From Prevotella sp. CAG:1058 (GTDB lineage: Bacteria; Bacteroidota; Bacteroidia; Bacteroidales; Bacteroidaceae): a stretch of DNA of 41,085 nt. The stretch is from the NCBI GenBank assembly GCA_000433175.1, contig HF986749.1, positions 1 to 41,085 of the forward strand, read 5' to 3'. The notes beneath the pieces were generated by a model. The model ran no database searches and was not told the origin of the DNA. It saw nothing but the letters and a program-made list of their open reading frames with translations. Positions 1 to 8,110 of the stretch are shown here, piece after piece (positions within the stretch are counted from its first letter, which is position 1; each line of letters begins with the position of its first letter). The position numbers and the translations under genes were made by a program.

Positions 1-1011
1 CGGCAGCACCATCGTCTCGTGGCCGAAGCGCAGTGTGGCGCCGGGGCGCTCGAGGGCTATGCAGCTGTCGGCCTGGTGTATGATGTTGCGCAGCAGGTTG
101 CGCTGCGAGAAGGGCTGCGTGCCCCCGTTCAGCTTGCAGGCGCCGTAGCCTATGTACCACGAGGCGTTGTCGGCCAGCCAGAAGTTGTACAGCTCGTCCT
201 TCGTAAACATGTCGTAGAGCGACATCTTCTCACCAAGCGGCGAACTTTGCACGTTGGCCGCCAGCTTGAACAGGCGGTTGCCAAGGTCGAGCGTGTCGAC
301 CTCGTACTTCACGTACTCCGCGTCGTTGAAGAGCCTTTGCATCAGCGGGGCGCGGCTTACGTGGCGGGCGCAGAAGTCGTTCCACGCAACAATAGCCCTG
401 CGCGGCGTCTTCTGCGAGGAGAGCACGGGGTCGCTCAGGTTCATGTAGTACATGTCGTGCTCGCTGGCGTCGTGCCTTATGTCGAGCTTCGGGTTGTGCA
501 GCAGCAGCTCCTGCAACTCGTTCTCCATCGAGAGTATGCAGCGTATTACCACCGTACTCTTGGCGTCGACCGTTACACCGCCCTTGAACACTTCGGGGAA
601 ACGCTCGTACATCCTGCGCGCTATCTGCCTGTGCTGCTCGGCTCCGAGCGGCGTCAGCTCGCCAAGGCGTCCGCGGGCCTCCTCCTTCAGCAGGCGGACA
701 CGGCGCAGAACGTCGCGCCCGAGCGGCGTCAGCTTGCCCAGGCTGTCGGCACGGGCAAGCACCTTGACGGGCACGCCGTACTCGTCAGGACCTATCAGAT
801 AGCGCGAACCGTGGCGGCCGTAGTGGCTGATGTAGAACGGGCGGTAACCTTTCGGGGCTGGCGTGAGGCGCTCCTGCACAGGACCGGGATAGGCAAGGTG
901 GTTGCTGCCCGACAGGCACGGGTCGGCAAAAATCTCGTCCTTGGGATTCTGGGCCGAAGCGGCCAGCGTAGTAAGAACTATCAGTAAAAATGTAAAGAAT
1001 CGGTTTACCAT
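1..1011 (-). CDS. Histidine acid phosphatase family protein (MINPP-like), 3' end off the window
   Basis: Secreted or periplasmic phosphomonoesterase of the histidine acid phosphatase superfamily; in Bacteroidota such enzymes include inositol-polyphosphate phosphatases, but the substrate here is inferred. The 337 visible residues begin MVNRFFTFLLIVLTTLAASA, a clear signal peptide ending near AQN. The catalytic RHG motif is present as HYGRHGSRY at about residues 63-71; the following arginines and acidic residues fit the family. Near the left edge the segment RFGHETMVLP resembles the distal H-[AE]-[DE] proton-donor motif, so little of the protein is missing except the C-terminal part. The start is set by the signal peptide and by a TACCTTTG -7 box on the minus strand at 1039-1046, leaving a leader of about 20 nt. 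It is transcribed leftwards and diverges from the small membrane protein at 1289. Confidence 0.82.
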   Translation of the reverse strand, partial: MVNRFFTFLLIVLTTLAASAQNPKDEIFADPCLSGSNHLAYPGPVQERLTPAPKGYRPFYISHYGRHGSRYLIGPDEYGVPVKVLARADSLGKLTPLGRDVLRRVRLLKEEARGRLGELTPLGAEQHRQIARRMYERFPEVFKGGVTVDAKSTVVIRCILSMENELQELLLHNPKLDIRHDASEHDMYYMNLSDPVLSSQKTPRRAIVAWNDFCARHVSRAPLMQRLFNDAEYVKYEVDTLDLGNRLFKLAANVQSSPLGEKMSLYDMFTKDELYNFWLADNASWYIGYGACKLNGGTQPFSQRNLLRNIIHQADSCIALERPGATLRFGHETMVLP

Positions 1012-1038
1012 AATGTTGTTTTTTATTAAAATTCAAGG

Positions 1039-1046
1039 CAAAGGTA
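1039..1046 (-). promoter_or_regulatory. Bacteroidota -7 promoter element for the phosphatase
   Basis: Read on the minus strand this is TACCTTTG, an exact match to the TAnnTTTG -7 consensus of the Bacteroidota primary sigma factor, 28 nt upstream of the ATG at 1011. No clear TTTG -33 box was seen at the expected distance. Confidence 0.45.
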
Positions 1047-1088
1047 CTAAAATTACAGCATAATGGTTCACTTGTAGATAAAATGTTT

Positions 1089-1096
1089 TATATTTG
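1089..1096 (+). promoter_or_regulatory. Possible -7 promoter element (TATATTTG)
   Basis: TATATTTG matches TAnnTTTG exactly, but no TTTG lies 19-21 nt upstream. If used, it would give a leader of about 185 nt before the small ORF at 1289. The stretch 1097-1288 holds no other gene that I can support. Confidence 0.3.
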
Positions 1097-1288
1097 CAGA
1101 CCATAATCAAAGTTAGCCGATAAACTATCAACAAGAAAACCAGTAGATAACTGACAACTGATATTATCAAGAACTGTAAAATTATGGATACTGGCAAATG
1201 ATGGCCATGGCGTCATCCGGTTTGGCATGTGACGATGCCTGCCTACCCGCCGTGCCGGAAAATATAATACAACTAAAATTGAAATGAC

Positions 1289-1471
1289 ATGAGTATTAGA
1301 AAAGCGAAAGACTACGATCACACTGACGGGTCAGAGGTTTTTAAACGAAAAAGTTTCAATTCACAGAAGAATAGGAAGAAAATAACCAAAATCCTGCAAT
1401 GGTTTTTGTACGTCTTAGCCTTCCTTGTAATAGCTGCCTGTTTGTACACCTACTTCGCCGGCACCGTGTAA
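1289..1471 (+). CDS. Small single-pass membrane protein (60 aa)
   Basis: I do not recognise the family. The first ~33 residues are strongly basic and polar (MSIRKAKDYDHTDGSEVFKR and on), followed by one clear transmembrane helix of about 20 residues (ILQWFLYVLAFLVIAACLYT) and a very short tail ending FAGTV. This predicts a membrane-anchored peptide with a basic cytoplasmic N-terminus. It stands alone between divergent and convergent neighbours and is followed by a perfect hairpin at 1589-1613, as expected for a transcribed unit. No ribosome binding site is visible, which is normal for this phylum. It could be spurious, but the charge pattern plus helix plus terminator favour a real gene. Confidence 0.5.
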   Translation: MSIRKAKDYDHTDGSEVFKRKSFNSQKNRKKITKILQWFLYVLAFLVIAACLYTYFAGTV

Positions 1472-1588
1472 ACGCCATTGGAAGGCACTGAACACAACGC
1501 CGCCGGGCACAACCGGGCAAAAAAAAGAAAACGGCTCCACCGACGTTCACCGGTCAAGCCGTAGAGTTAACAATCCTGTAAAAAATTA

Positions 1589-1613
1589 CGGACAATGCCA
1601 GTGGCATTGTCCG
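1589..1613. terminator. Perfect 11-bp hairpin between convergent genes
   Basis: Arms 1589-1599 and 1603-1613 are exactly complementary with a 3-nt loop, followed on the plus strand by TTTCTAT. It lies between the small ORF ending at 1471 and the convergent rubredoxin gene ending at 1643, so it may terminate both. Confidence 0.7.
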
Positions 1614-1642
1614 TTTCTATCATCTTCGCTGACAGCGGAGTG

Positions 1643-1804
1643 TTATTCCTCGACAGAAAAATCTGACTTGCCTACTCCGCAAAGCGGGCAAACCCAGTCT
1701 TCGGGAATATCCTCAAACGCTGTTCCGGGAGCTATACCGTTATCGGGATCTCCAACTTCGGGGTCATATACATACCCGCACACATCACAAACATACTTTT
1801 TCAT
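1643..1804 (-). CDS. Rubredoxin
   Basis: A 53-residue iron-sulfur electron carrier. Both cysteine knuckles that bind the single iron are present: CDVCGY near residues 6-11 and CPLCGV near residues 39-44. The conserved aromatic and acidic core (YVYDPEVGD, then PEDWVCP) is intact, and the length is that of a standard one-domain rubredoxin. I chose the ATG giving [10 protein letters not shown] rather than upstream in-frame codons because the family begins here and an AAAGAAG purine stretch lies just upstream. The gene follows the GT9 gene on the same strand after 117 bp. In anaerobes rubredoxins serve oxygen or peroxide detoxification and other redox enzymes; the partner here is unknown. Confidence 0.95.
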   Translation of the reverse strand: MKKYVCDVCGYVYDPEVGDPDNGIAPGTAFEDIPEDWVCPLCGVGKSDFSVEE

Positions 1805-1921
1805 ATCTTCTTTATTTAAAGGGTTAATAATAATCCACATTATCACGTCGCCACGCCGTCGCCGCACGCACCGGCTTAACAAACCGCCAAGCGGCCAAGA
1901 CTGCGCCCCAGGCGCGGCATG

Positions 1922-2980
1922 TCAGCCCCTGCGGGCAAGCACCATCTCCACCCTGTCTATTATCTCCGAGGGCGGTATGCCCTTCATGCACATGCAGTCG
2001 CCGCGCAGACAGGGCTTGTTGCCGTATATGCTGCACGGCCGGCAGGGCATGTCGGCCTGCACAATGTCGGCCGGATTCTGCCTCCAGCCCATGAACCCGG
2101 CACAAGGATGGGTAGCACCCCATACGCTAACCACCGGCGCACCGGCAATGGAGGCCATGTGCATTATGGAGTTGTCCATCGTCACCACCACGTCGAGGTG
2201 GCTCAGAAGGATGAGTTCGCCGCCTATGCCGCCGAGCAGTGCCGAGGCGTTGACGCAGTTGTCGAAACGCCGGCTCAGGCTGTCGAGCGCGGCAACCTCG
2301 TCGGGTCCCTCGCCGAAAAGGAACAGGCGGCAGCCCGGATGGCGGCCGGCAATGCCCCTGATGACCTCTTCCATCATCGGCAGAGGATATATCTTGCCCG
2401 TGTTAGCGGCGAAAGGCGCGATACCTATCCACTCCTCGCCGCCGGCCTTGGGCACGTTGAAGGCTTCAGGCAGGCGGCCCATGTCGCCCCCGCCGGCAGG
2501 GAACAGCGTCGTGAAATCGAGCTTGACGGGATAGCCCAGGCGTGCGAACACGTCGGCGTAGCAGTTGAACAGCGACGGCAACTGCACCAGTTGCTTGTCG
2601 GCATGGCTTACGAGCGCCTTGCGCGCCGAGCGGTTCTTGTCGATATGGGCAACGCGGAAACGGTCGATGTTGAAGCGCATGCGCAGGTAATCAGAGCGCA
2701 AGACGCTGTGCAGGTCGGCAACGGCAGTGAAGTTCTTGGCCGTCAGCCTGCGGTAAAGGGCGTTGAGCCCCTTAACACCGTAATACTCGTTCTTCAGGTC
2801 AGCCTCCATGAATCCAACGTTCTGGGGCATGTACTCGAACAACGGACGCGCGTATGGGCGGCTAAGCATGGTAATCCTCACGTCGGGATACTGCCTGGCC
2901 AAGGAGTCGACCACGGGCACGGTCATGGCTACCGAGCCCAGTGCCGAGAATCTTATTATAAGTATATGCTCTGTCTTCAT
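1922..2980 (-). CDS. Glycosyltransferase family 9 (heptosyltransferase-like)
   Basis: A 352-residue GT9 enzyme of the ADP-heptose:LPS heptosyltransferase type, which adds a sugar from a nucleotide donor to lipopolysaccharide core at the inner face of the inner membrane. The start MKTEHILIIRFSALGSVAMT holds the N-terminal motif RFSALGS, followed by PVVDSLARQYP. The C-terminal nucleotide-binding half shows IGIAPFA, then LDVVVTMDNSIMHMASIAGA and VSVWGATHP, all typical of GT9. A cysteine cluster near the C-terminus (CRPCSIYGNKPCLRGDCMC) is common in the Bacteroidota members. It is transcribed leftwards towards rubredoxin. Its leader is about 170 nt from the predicted promoter at 3160-3190 and contains degenerate 22-bp repeat units at 2985-3028. 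Confidence 0.9.
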   Translation of the reverse strand: MKTEHILIIRFSALGSVAMTVPVVDSLARQYPDVRITMLSRPYARPLFEYMPQNVGFMEADLKNEYYGVKGLNALYRRLTAKNFTAVADLHSVLRSDYLRMRFNIDRFRVAHIDKNRSARKALVSHADKQLVQLPSLFNCYADVFARLGYPVKLDFTTLFPAGGGDMGRLPEAFNVPKAGGEEWIGIAPFAANTGKIYPLPMMEEVIRGIAGRHPGCRLFLFGEGPDEVAALDSLSRRFDNCVNASALLGGIGGELILLSHLDVVVTMDNSIMHMASIAGAPVVSVWGATHPCAGFMGWRQNPADIVQADMPCRPCSIYGNKPCLRGDCMCMKGIPPSEIIDRVEMVLARRG

Positions 2981-2984
2981 CTAT

Positions 2985-3050
2985 CTTTCCGGGCGCAAAA
3001 ACGCGGCTTTATGCGTGCCCGCCCATGCTGCGGCAAGGACGGCCATGCAC
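2985..3050. repeat. 22-bp tandem repeat family, site 1 (degenerate)
   Basis: Two units in exact 22-bp register begin at 2985 (CTTTCCGGGCGCAAAAACG...) and 3007 (CTTTATGCGTG...); a third at 3029 is very degenerate. They belong to the family defined by the sites at 5053 and 29520. The site lies in the predicted 5' leader of the GT9 gene. Confidence 0.45.
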
Positions 3051-3159
3051 TGCCGGACGTCACGTTGCCATCGGTATGTAACACTAAATTACCTGTTATC
3101 TAAATCTAAGATTAAGCAAGACGCCCCTATAAGTGCAAAAATATTTTCATTTAATTGTA

Positions 3160-3190
3160 CAAAGATATTCATTTATTTTCAATCAGCAAA
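3160..3190 (-). promoter_or_regulatory. Promoter of the GT9 gene
   Basis: On the minus strand, TTTG (3190-3187), 19 nt, then TATCTTTG (3167-3160): an exact match in both boxes and spacing to the Bacteroidota consensus. Transcription would start near 3153, about 170 nt before the GT9 ATG. A second weaker -7 match (TATTTTTG on the minus strand) lies at 3136-3143. Confidence 0.65.
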
Positions 3191-3210
3191 CTTAAACCGG
3201 ATATTTTTAG

Positions 3211-3218
3211 TAATTTTG
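3211..3218 (+). promoter_or_regulatory. -7 element for pdxB
   Basis: TAATTTTG fits TAnnTTTG and sits 42 nt upstream of the pdxB ATG. The upstream -33 box is poor. It is arranged back to back with the GT9 promoter. Confidence 0.5.
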
Positions 3219-3260
3219 CAAGTCACGCCGGCAGCACGGCGACACTAAAAAACGAAGCAG

Positions 3261-4286
3261 ATGAAAATAGTAATCGACGACAAGATACCTTACATCCGCG
3301 AGGCCATAAGCCGTATTACGGCTGACGCGGTGTACAAGAAAGGCACGGAAATCAGCGCCGAAGACGTGCGCGACGCCGACGCCCTGATAGTGCGCACACG
3401 CACCAGATGCGACGAAAAACTGCTCAAAGGCAGCAGCGTAAAGTTCGTGGCGACCGCCACGATAGGCTTCGACCACATTGACGCCGGCTACATGCGGCGC
3501 GCCGGCATAGAGTGGATGAGCTGTCCGGGGTGCAACGCAGCATCCGTGGCGCAATACGTGCGCTCGGTGCTCCTGCTGCTGAAAAGGCAGAAGGACATGT
3601 ACCTTGAAAGCTCGACCATAGGCATAGTTGGCTGCGGACACGTAGGCTCGAAGGTGAAGAAGGTGGCGGAAGAATACGGAATGCACGTACTCGTATGCGA
3701 CCCGCCGCGGCAGGAGCGCGGCGACGAGGGGCAGTTCGTAACGATGGACGAGATTGAACGGCAGTGCGACGTGATAACGTTCCACGTGCCGCTGACAAAG
3801 GACGGCCCCCACCCCACATACCACCTGGCCGGCGACGGCTTCTTCGACCGCCTCGGACGACGGCCGGTGATAATAAACACGAGCCGCGGCGAGGTGGTAG
3901 ACAACGACGCCCTGCTCAGTGCCCTTATATATAATAAGGTAAGAGATGCCGTTATCGACACCTGGGAAAACGAGCCTTGCATAAACCTCCGGCTTATGGA
4001 CAAGGCATGGATAGCCACGCCCCACATAGCAGGATACAGCGCCGACGGCAAGGTGAACGCCGACAACATGGTACTGGAAGGCCTCTGCCGCCACTTCGGC
4101 ATCAGCGTGCCGTGCCGCATCTGTCCGCCGCCGTTGCCCGAAACGTTCGTCCCCGCCGCCACAGATGACGACCTGCGCCTGCAACTCTACAACCCGCTCG
4201 ACGACTCGGCGCGCCTCAAGGCATCGCCCGAAAGCTTCGAGGAACAGCGCGGCAACTATCCGCTGCGGCGCGAGTCGGCAGGATGA
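3261..4286 (+). CDS. pdxB: Erythronate-4-phosphate dehydrogenase
   Basis: NAD-dependent 2-hydroxyacid dehydrogenase that oxidises 4-phospho-D-erythronate, the second step of the DXP-independent (DXP plus 4-phosphohydroxythreonine) route to pyridoxal phosphate. The 341-residue protein starts MKIVIDDKIPYIREAIS, characteristic of PdxB rather than SerA. The Rossmann segment GIVGCGHVGSKV lies at 121-132. The catalytic Arg, Glu and His are all visible: R209 in NTSRGEVVDNDAL, E238 in WENEP and H255 in TPHIAGYS. The segment TIGFDHID (68-74) is also typical. It is shorter than the roughly 380 residues of the gamma-proteobacterial enzyme, consistent with a reduced C-terminal dimerisation domain. It faces a convergent membrane-protein gene, whose end is only 20 bp away. 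Confidence 0.93.
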   Translation: MKIVIDDKIPYIREAISRITADAVYKKGTEISAEDVRDADALIVRTRTRCDEKLLKGSSVKFVATATIGFDHIDAGYMRRAGIEWMSCPGCNAASVAQYVRSVLLLLKRQKDMYLESSTIGIVGCGHVGSKVKKVAEEYGMHVLVCDPPRQERGDEGQFVTMDEIERQCDVITFHVPLTKDGPHPTYHLAGDGFFDRLGRRPVIINTSRGEVVDNDALLSALIYNKVRDAVIDTWENEPCINLRLMDKAWIATPHIAGYSADGKVNADNMVLEGLCRHFGISVPCRICPPPLPETFVPAATDDDLRLQLYNPLDDSARLKASPESFEEQRGNYPLRRESAG

Positions 4287-4305
4287 CTGCTGACAAACAC
4301 ACCGG

Positions 4306-4719
4306 CTAATCTATGAAATAAAGCATATAAAAATACAACAATATAATCAGAAGTAGCGCGAACAGACTAACGGCAACAGCCACGCCCAGCGACAACCCGA
4401 AATTATTTTCCAACATTCCTAGCAAGCAGAAACCGAAGAAGGTGAACAGATATATGTCAGCGTCGTGGTAACGCCCCCTGATATATCTAACCACGAAAAT
4501 GACAGCCAACGAAACAACAGCGGCAAAGGGATACGCTACGGAAGGCAAAATATCAAACAAAATTGATACGACAAAGAAAAACGGGAGCGGCAAAAACAGC
4601 TCTTCACCAACCATAATCAGAGAACGCTTGACGCCCTTACTCTTCTTGTTCTTCTTAATTATGTACAGCGAATATCCTACATAAAACAGGGCCAGGGAAA
4701 TAATTAAGACATAAAACAT
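4306..4719 (-). CDS. Small multi-pass membrane protein, unknown family
   Basis: I do not recognise this 137-residue protein. It is almost wholly hydrophobic with about four predicted transmembrane segments: residues 1-21 (MFYVLIISLALFYVGYSLYI), about 35-55, about 62-82, and 95-137 (which may hold two). A basic loop KKNKKSKGVKR follows the first helix, so the first loop is probably cytoplasmic. No catalytic motif is seen. It is convergent with pdxB. A possible minus-strand promoter lies in 4725-4760 (TTTG at 4757-4760, then an imperfect TAATTATG). The AT-richer composition than its neighbours may only reflect its hydrophobic codons. Confidence 0.55.
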   Translation of the reverse strand: MFYVLIISLALFYVGYSLYIIKKNKKSKGVKRSLIMVGEELFLPLPFFFVVSILFDILPSVAYPFAAVVSLAVIFVVRYIRGRYHDADIYLFTFFGFCLLGMLENNFGLSLGVAVAVSLFALLLIILLYFYMLYFID

Positions 4720-5052
4720 AGGCTACATAATTATATGGTGGAACAGATAATATAAACAAAGCTGACCTGACGGAAAACCCGGCAAACATAAGAGCGGAGT
4801 GTTGGAGCATCCGCCTATACGGCGGACAACGTACTTTTCACTGAAAAATCAAATCAAGGTTTACATCCACAAAGATAAACCTTTTTTATCAGACCGCCAA
4901 ATATTCACGCACGAAAAATCCCGCCAGTAATTCCACCGGCGGTTTAGCGGCTGCATCACATGGTAAAGGGCGGCGCATGGCGCGCCCGCTGCCGTGCCGG
5001 TTGTACGTGTAAATAAAATTTACCCGCAAGGAGCATTCCGCCTTAACGCCGG

Positions 5053-5162
5053 CGGCAAAAAACACAAAGGCCGCCTTTTGCCGACCAAAAGGTCATGTTT
5101 TATGGCCTGAAAGGCCACATATCAGACGCCGAAAGACAGCCTTTTGCAACCCCTTGTAATAC
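5053..5162. repeat. 22-bp tandem repeat family, site 2 (five units)
   Basis: Units begin at 5053, 5075, 5097, 5119 and 5141, exactly 22 bp apart. The clearest, at 5075, has CTTTTGCC at positions 1-8 and CAAAAGG at 12-18. The unit at 5141 starts CTTTTGCAAC. The rest of the 709-bp gap 4720-5428 holds small GC-rich hairpins (such as TCCGCC/GGCGGA at 4810-4826) and the acpP promoter, but no gene I can support. Confidence 0.75.
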
Positions 5163-5342
5163 AAGCATTTACAATGGCGCACACAGACGGCGCCCCTCGT
5201 GGCGGTCAGAAAAAGCGAAAGCTGTGTGCGCACAAAACATGTAAAGTTGACAAAAAACACGTGGAAACGGTGTAAAAAGACAATAAAACCTGCACACTAT
5301 TACGGTATGTGTGCAACAATGGACACATTTTTGTTTAAAAAA

Positions 5343-5374
5343 TTTGCAAACTTGAATAAAAATTCGTTCCTTTG
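5343..5374 (+). promoter_or_regulatory. acpP promoter
   Basis: TTTG at 5343-5346 and TTCCTTTG at 5367-5374 with 20 nt between them fit the TTTG / TAnnTTTG layout, with one mismatch in the -7 box. The start site would be near 5381, giving a leader of about 48 nt. It presumably drives acpP, fabF and rnc. Confidence 0.55.
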
Positions 5375-5428
5375 CACCGGTTTTAGAGATTAGAATATTT
5401 TTTACAAACATTTTAAAACATTACAATC

Positions 5429-5665
5429 ATGTCAGAAATTGAATCTAAAGTAAAAGCTATTATCGTAGAGAAACTTGGTGTTGACGAAGCAGAAGTAAAG
5501 CCCGAAGCAAGCTTCACTAACGACCTCGGCGCTGACTCACTCGACACGGTAGAGCTTATCATGGAGTTCGAGAAAGAGTTCAACATCTCAATACCTGACG
5601 ACAAGGCTGAAACAATCGCAACTGTAGGCGACGCCGTTAAGTATATCGAGGAGAACGTAAAATAA
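5429..5665 (+). CDS. acpP: Acyl carrier protein
   Basis: The 78-residue carrier on which fatty acids are built; it is activated by attachment of 4'-phosphopantetheine to a serine. The attachment motif [18 protein letters not shown] is at 34-51 with the modified serine at position 37. The protein is acidic and of the standard length, starting [20 protein letters not shown]. It is followed after 20 bp by fabF, and then by rnc, an arrangement common in Bacteroidota and many other bacteria. Codon use includes more AT-rich synonymous codons than neighbouring genes. The short leader carries no obvious riboswitch. Confidence 0.98.
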   Translation: MSEIESKVKAIIVEKLGVDEAEVKPEASFTNDLGADSLDTVELIMEFEKEFNISIPDDKAETIATVGDAVKYIEENVK

Positions 5666-5685
5666 TAATTTCCCAAAACGATTAA

Positions 5686-6948
5686 ATGGAATTAAAGAGA
5701 GTAGTAGTGACGGGTCTGGGCGCAGTGACGCCGGTGGGACTCAATGTCGAGGAGACATGGAATAACCTCTTGGCCGGTAAGAGCGGCGCAGCACCTATCA
5801 CTCTTTTCGACTGCTCCAAGTTCAAGACGCAGTTCGCCTGCGAGGTGAAAGGCCTTAACGTCAACGACTGGATTGACCGCAAGGAAGCCCGCAAGCTCGA
5901 CCGCTACACCCAGCTGGCCATGATAAGCGCCATGCAGGCGGTCAAGGACAGCGGCATGGACCTGGAGACCGAGGACAAGAACCGCATCGGAGTAATCTTC
6001 GGCGTAGGCATAGGCGGTATAAAGACCTTCGAGGACGAAGTGTCATACTATGCCAACAACAAGGAGAACGGTCCTAAGTTCAACCCGTTCTTCATCCCGA
6101 AGATGATCAGCGACATAGCAGCCGGCCACATCTCGATCCACTACGGATTCCACGGCCCCAACTACGCTACGACTTCCGCTTGCGCTTCTTCGACCAACGC
6201 CATCGCCGATGCGTTCAACCTTATCCGTCTGGGCAAGGCCAACGCGATAGTAAGCGGCGGCGCCGAGGCTGCCATCTGCGCCTGCGGCGTAGGCGGATTC
6301 AACGCAATGCACGCCCTCTCAACCCGCAACGACGAGCCTGAAAAGGCTTCACGCCCGTTCAGCGCAAGCCGTGACGGCTTCGTCATGGCAGAGGGAGCAG
6401 GATGCCTCATCCTCGAGGAACTGGAGCACGCCAAGGCCCGCGGAGCCAAGATATACGCCGAAATGGTAGGCGAAGGCGAAAGCGGCGATGCATACCACAT
6501 CACGGCGTCGCACCCCGAAGGCCTCGGAGCAAGGCTCGTGATGCAGGCGGCGCTCGACGACGCAGGCATGAAACCTGAAGATATAGACTACATCAACGTC
6601 CACGGCACGTCTACACACGTAGGCGACATATCGGAAGCCAAGGCCATCAAGGACGTGTTCGGCGACGCGGCTTACAAGCTGAACATCAGCTCTACCAAGT
6701 CAATGACCGGCCACCTGCTCGGCGCAGCCGGCGCAGTAGAGGCAATGGTGAGCGTTCTTTCAGTGAAGAACGACATCGTGCCGCCGACCATCAACCACGA
6801 AGAGGACGACAAGGACGAGGAGATAGACTATAACCTCAACTTCACTTTCAATAAGGCACAAAAGCGCACGGTGCGCGCCGCAATGAGCAACACATTCGGC
6901 TTCGGCGGACACAACGCGTGCGTCATCTTCAAGAAATATGATGATTAA
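5686..6948 (+). CDS. fabF: 3-oxoacyl-[acyl-carrier-protein] synthase II
   Basis: Condensing enzyme of fatty-acid elongation: it joins malonyl-ACP to acyl-ACP with loss of CO2 in the cytoplasm. The 420-residue protein starts MELKRVVVTGLGAVTPVGLN, the usual KAS II N-terminus. The catalytic triad is complete: nucleophile C166 in TTSACASS, H306 in NVHGTSTHVGD and H343 in KSMTGHLLGAAG. The glycine-rich C-terminal end FGFGGHNACVIFKK is also typical. It lies 20 bp after acpP, and its last 11 bases overlap the start of rnc, so the three are almost certainly cotranscribed and fabF-rnc translation is probably coupled. Confidence 0.97.
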   Translation: MELKRVVVTGLGAVTPVGLNVEETWNNLLAGKSGAAPITLFDCSKFKTQFACEVKGLNVNDWIDRKEARKLDRYTQLAMISAMQAVKDSGMDLETEDKNRIGVIFGVGIGGIKTFEDEVSYYANNKENGPKFNPFFIPKMISDIAAGHISIHYGFHGPNYATTSACASSTNAIADAFNLIRLGKANAIVSGGAEAAICACGVGGFNAMHALSTRNDEPEKASRPFSASRDGFVMAEGAGCLILEELEHAKARGAKIYAEMVGEGESGDAYHITASHPEGLGARLVMQAALDDAGMKPEDIDYINVHGTSTHVGDISEAKAIKDVFGDAAYKLNISSTKSMTGHLLGAAGAVEAMVSVLSVKNDIVPPTINHEEDDKDEEIDYNLNFTFNKAQKRTVRAAMSNTFGFGGHNACVIFKKYDD

Positions 6949-7981
6949 CAACTTTATTGACCGGATAAAGCTCCCTTTCCGCAAGGAAAAGGAGCTTTAT
7001 TATTCTCTATACTCGATACTAGGATTCTACCCCCACGACATCAGCCTGTACAAGCAGGCGCTCATGCACCGCAGCGTGTCCAAGCGCAACGCCAAGGGCA
7101 AGCCCGTCAACAACGAGCGGCTCGAATTCCTGGGCGACGCCATACTCGACGCAATAGTGGGCGACATCGTCTTCCGCCACTTTGAAGGCAAGCGCGAAGG
7201 CTTCCTTACGAGCACCCGCAGCAAGATAGTGCAGCGCGACACGCTGAACCGCCTCGCCCACGAAATAGGCGTAGGCAAGCTCATAGTTTCAAGCGGACAC
7301 ATGTCCTCTCATAACAGCTACATGGAAGGAAATGCGTTCGAGGCCCTCGTAGGGGCCATCTACCTTGACAAGGGCTACATGGCTTGCATGCGCTTCATGC
7401 AGAAGCGCATACTGTCGCAGCTTATCAACATCGACAAGGTGGCATACAAGGAGGTTAACTTCAAGAGCAAGCTCATCGAATGGTGCCAGAAGAACAAGGT
7501 GAAGCTCGACTTCCAGCTGGTTGAACAGAAGCGCGACGACGGCAACAGCCCGATGTTCGTATACAAGGCGATGATAGAGGGGCTTGAGGGCGGACAGGGC
7601 GAAGGCTACTCTAAGAAGGAGAGCCAGCAGGCAGCCAGCAAGGCAGCACTGCAGAGCCTGAGGCGCAAGCCGCAGTTCATCGACGCCGTGTTCGCAGCCA
7701 AGACCGAGCGCACGAAGATGGAGGAAGAACCCGTGCAGACCGTGCCGGACATAGAGCCCAAGGACGACTTCATCATCACCTCGCAGCAGGAGGAGAAGCC
7801 CCTGCCAAGCGCGGAGGCGGCACCCGCCGCCGACGAAGGCCGCACCGACGGGGACGGCAATGCCGTAAACGCCGCCGAGGTGGACGAGTTCGACCTGTCT
7901 GACATCAAGACGATAGGCGGCAACATGTCAAAGGAGGATATAATAGCTGCGGCGGAGGCAGCAGCATTCAGCGAGAAATAA
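6938..7981 (+). CDS. rnc: Ribonuclease III with an acidic C-terminal extension
   Basis: Double-strand-specific endoribonuclease that processes rRNA precursors and structured mRNAs. The RNase III signature NERLEFLGDAILD is at 59-71, and a second catalytic acidic residue is at E134 in EGNAFEALVGAIYLDKGY. A double-stranded RNA binding domain follows at about 173-245 (FKSKLIEWCQKNKVKLDFQL ... KKESQQAASKAALQSL). The protein is 347 residues, about 100 longer than typical RNase III; the extra part (250-347) is acidic, low in complexity and ends with DEFDLSDIKTIGG and an alanine-rich helix. Tandem ATGs at 6938 and 6941 overlap the fabF end. Extensions of this kind occur in other Bacteroidota, but I know no function for them. 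Confidence 0.95.
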   Translation: MMINNFIDRIKLPFRKEKELYYSLYSILGFYPHDISLYKQALMHRSVSKRNAKGKPVNNERLEFLGDAILDAIVGDIVFRHFEGKREGFLTSTRSKIVQRDTLNRLAHEIGVGKLIVSSGHMSSHNSYMEGNAFEALVGAIYLDKGYMACMRFMQKRILSQLINIDKVAYKEVNFKSKLIEWCQKNKVKLDFQLVEQKRDDGNSPMFVYKAMIEGLEGGQGEGYSKKESQQAASKAALQSLRRKPQFIDAVFAAKTERTKMEEEPVQTVPDIEPKDDFIITSQQEEKPLPSAEAAPAADEGRTDGDGNAVNAAEVDEFDLSDIKTIGGNMSKEDIIAAAEAAAFSEK

Positions 7982-8012
7982 GCTTTCACGCAACAAGCAA
8001 AATACATACGGA

Positions 8013-8088
8013 GGAGCCGGGACGACAGGCCTGTTTATTGTTTTTCAGCTTGAAAAACATACAGCCATGCCGTCCCGGCTCCTTTTTT
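8013..8088 (+). terminator. Nested hairpin terminator after rnc
   Basis: A 12-bp perfect outer stem (8013-8024 with 8071-8082) is followed directly by six Ts. Its 46-nt loop holds a second perfect 8-bp hairpin (8040-8047 with 8051-8058, loop GCT). The T-run orients it to the plus strand, ending the acpP-fabF-rnc transcript before the convergent HAD gene. Confidence 0.85.
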
Positions 8089-8110
8089 ATTCCGCCCCTG
8101 CGGGGACAGT

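Noticed and set aside
1919..3103. Long plus-strand frame opposite the GT9 gene
   Set aside because: It is a GC-rich antisense shadow; its His/Arg-rich product has no motif, whereas the minus strand has a full GT9 enzyme.
5053..5162. CRISPR array
   Set aside because: The 22-bp units are contiguous with no unique spacers, and no cas gene is in the window.
5199..5393. 64-codon frame upstream of acpP
   Set aside because: It runs through the acpP promoter and has no conserved-looking features.
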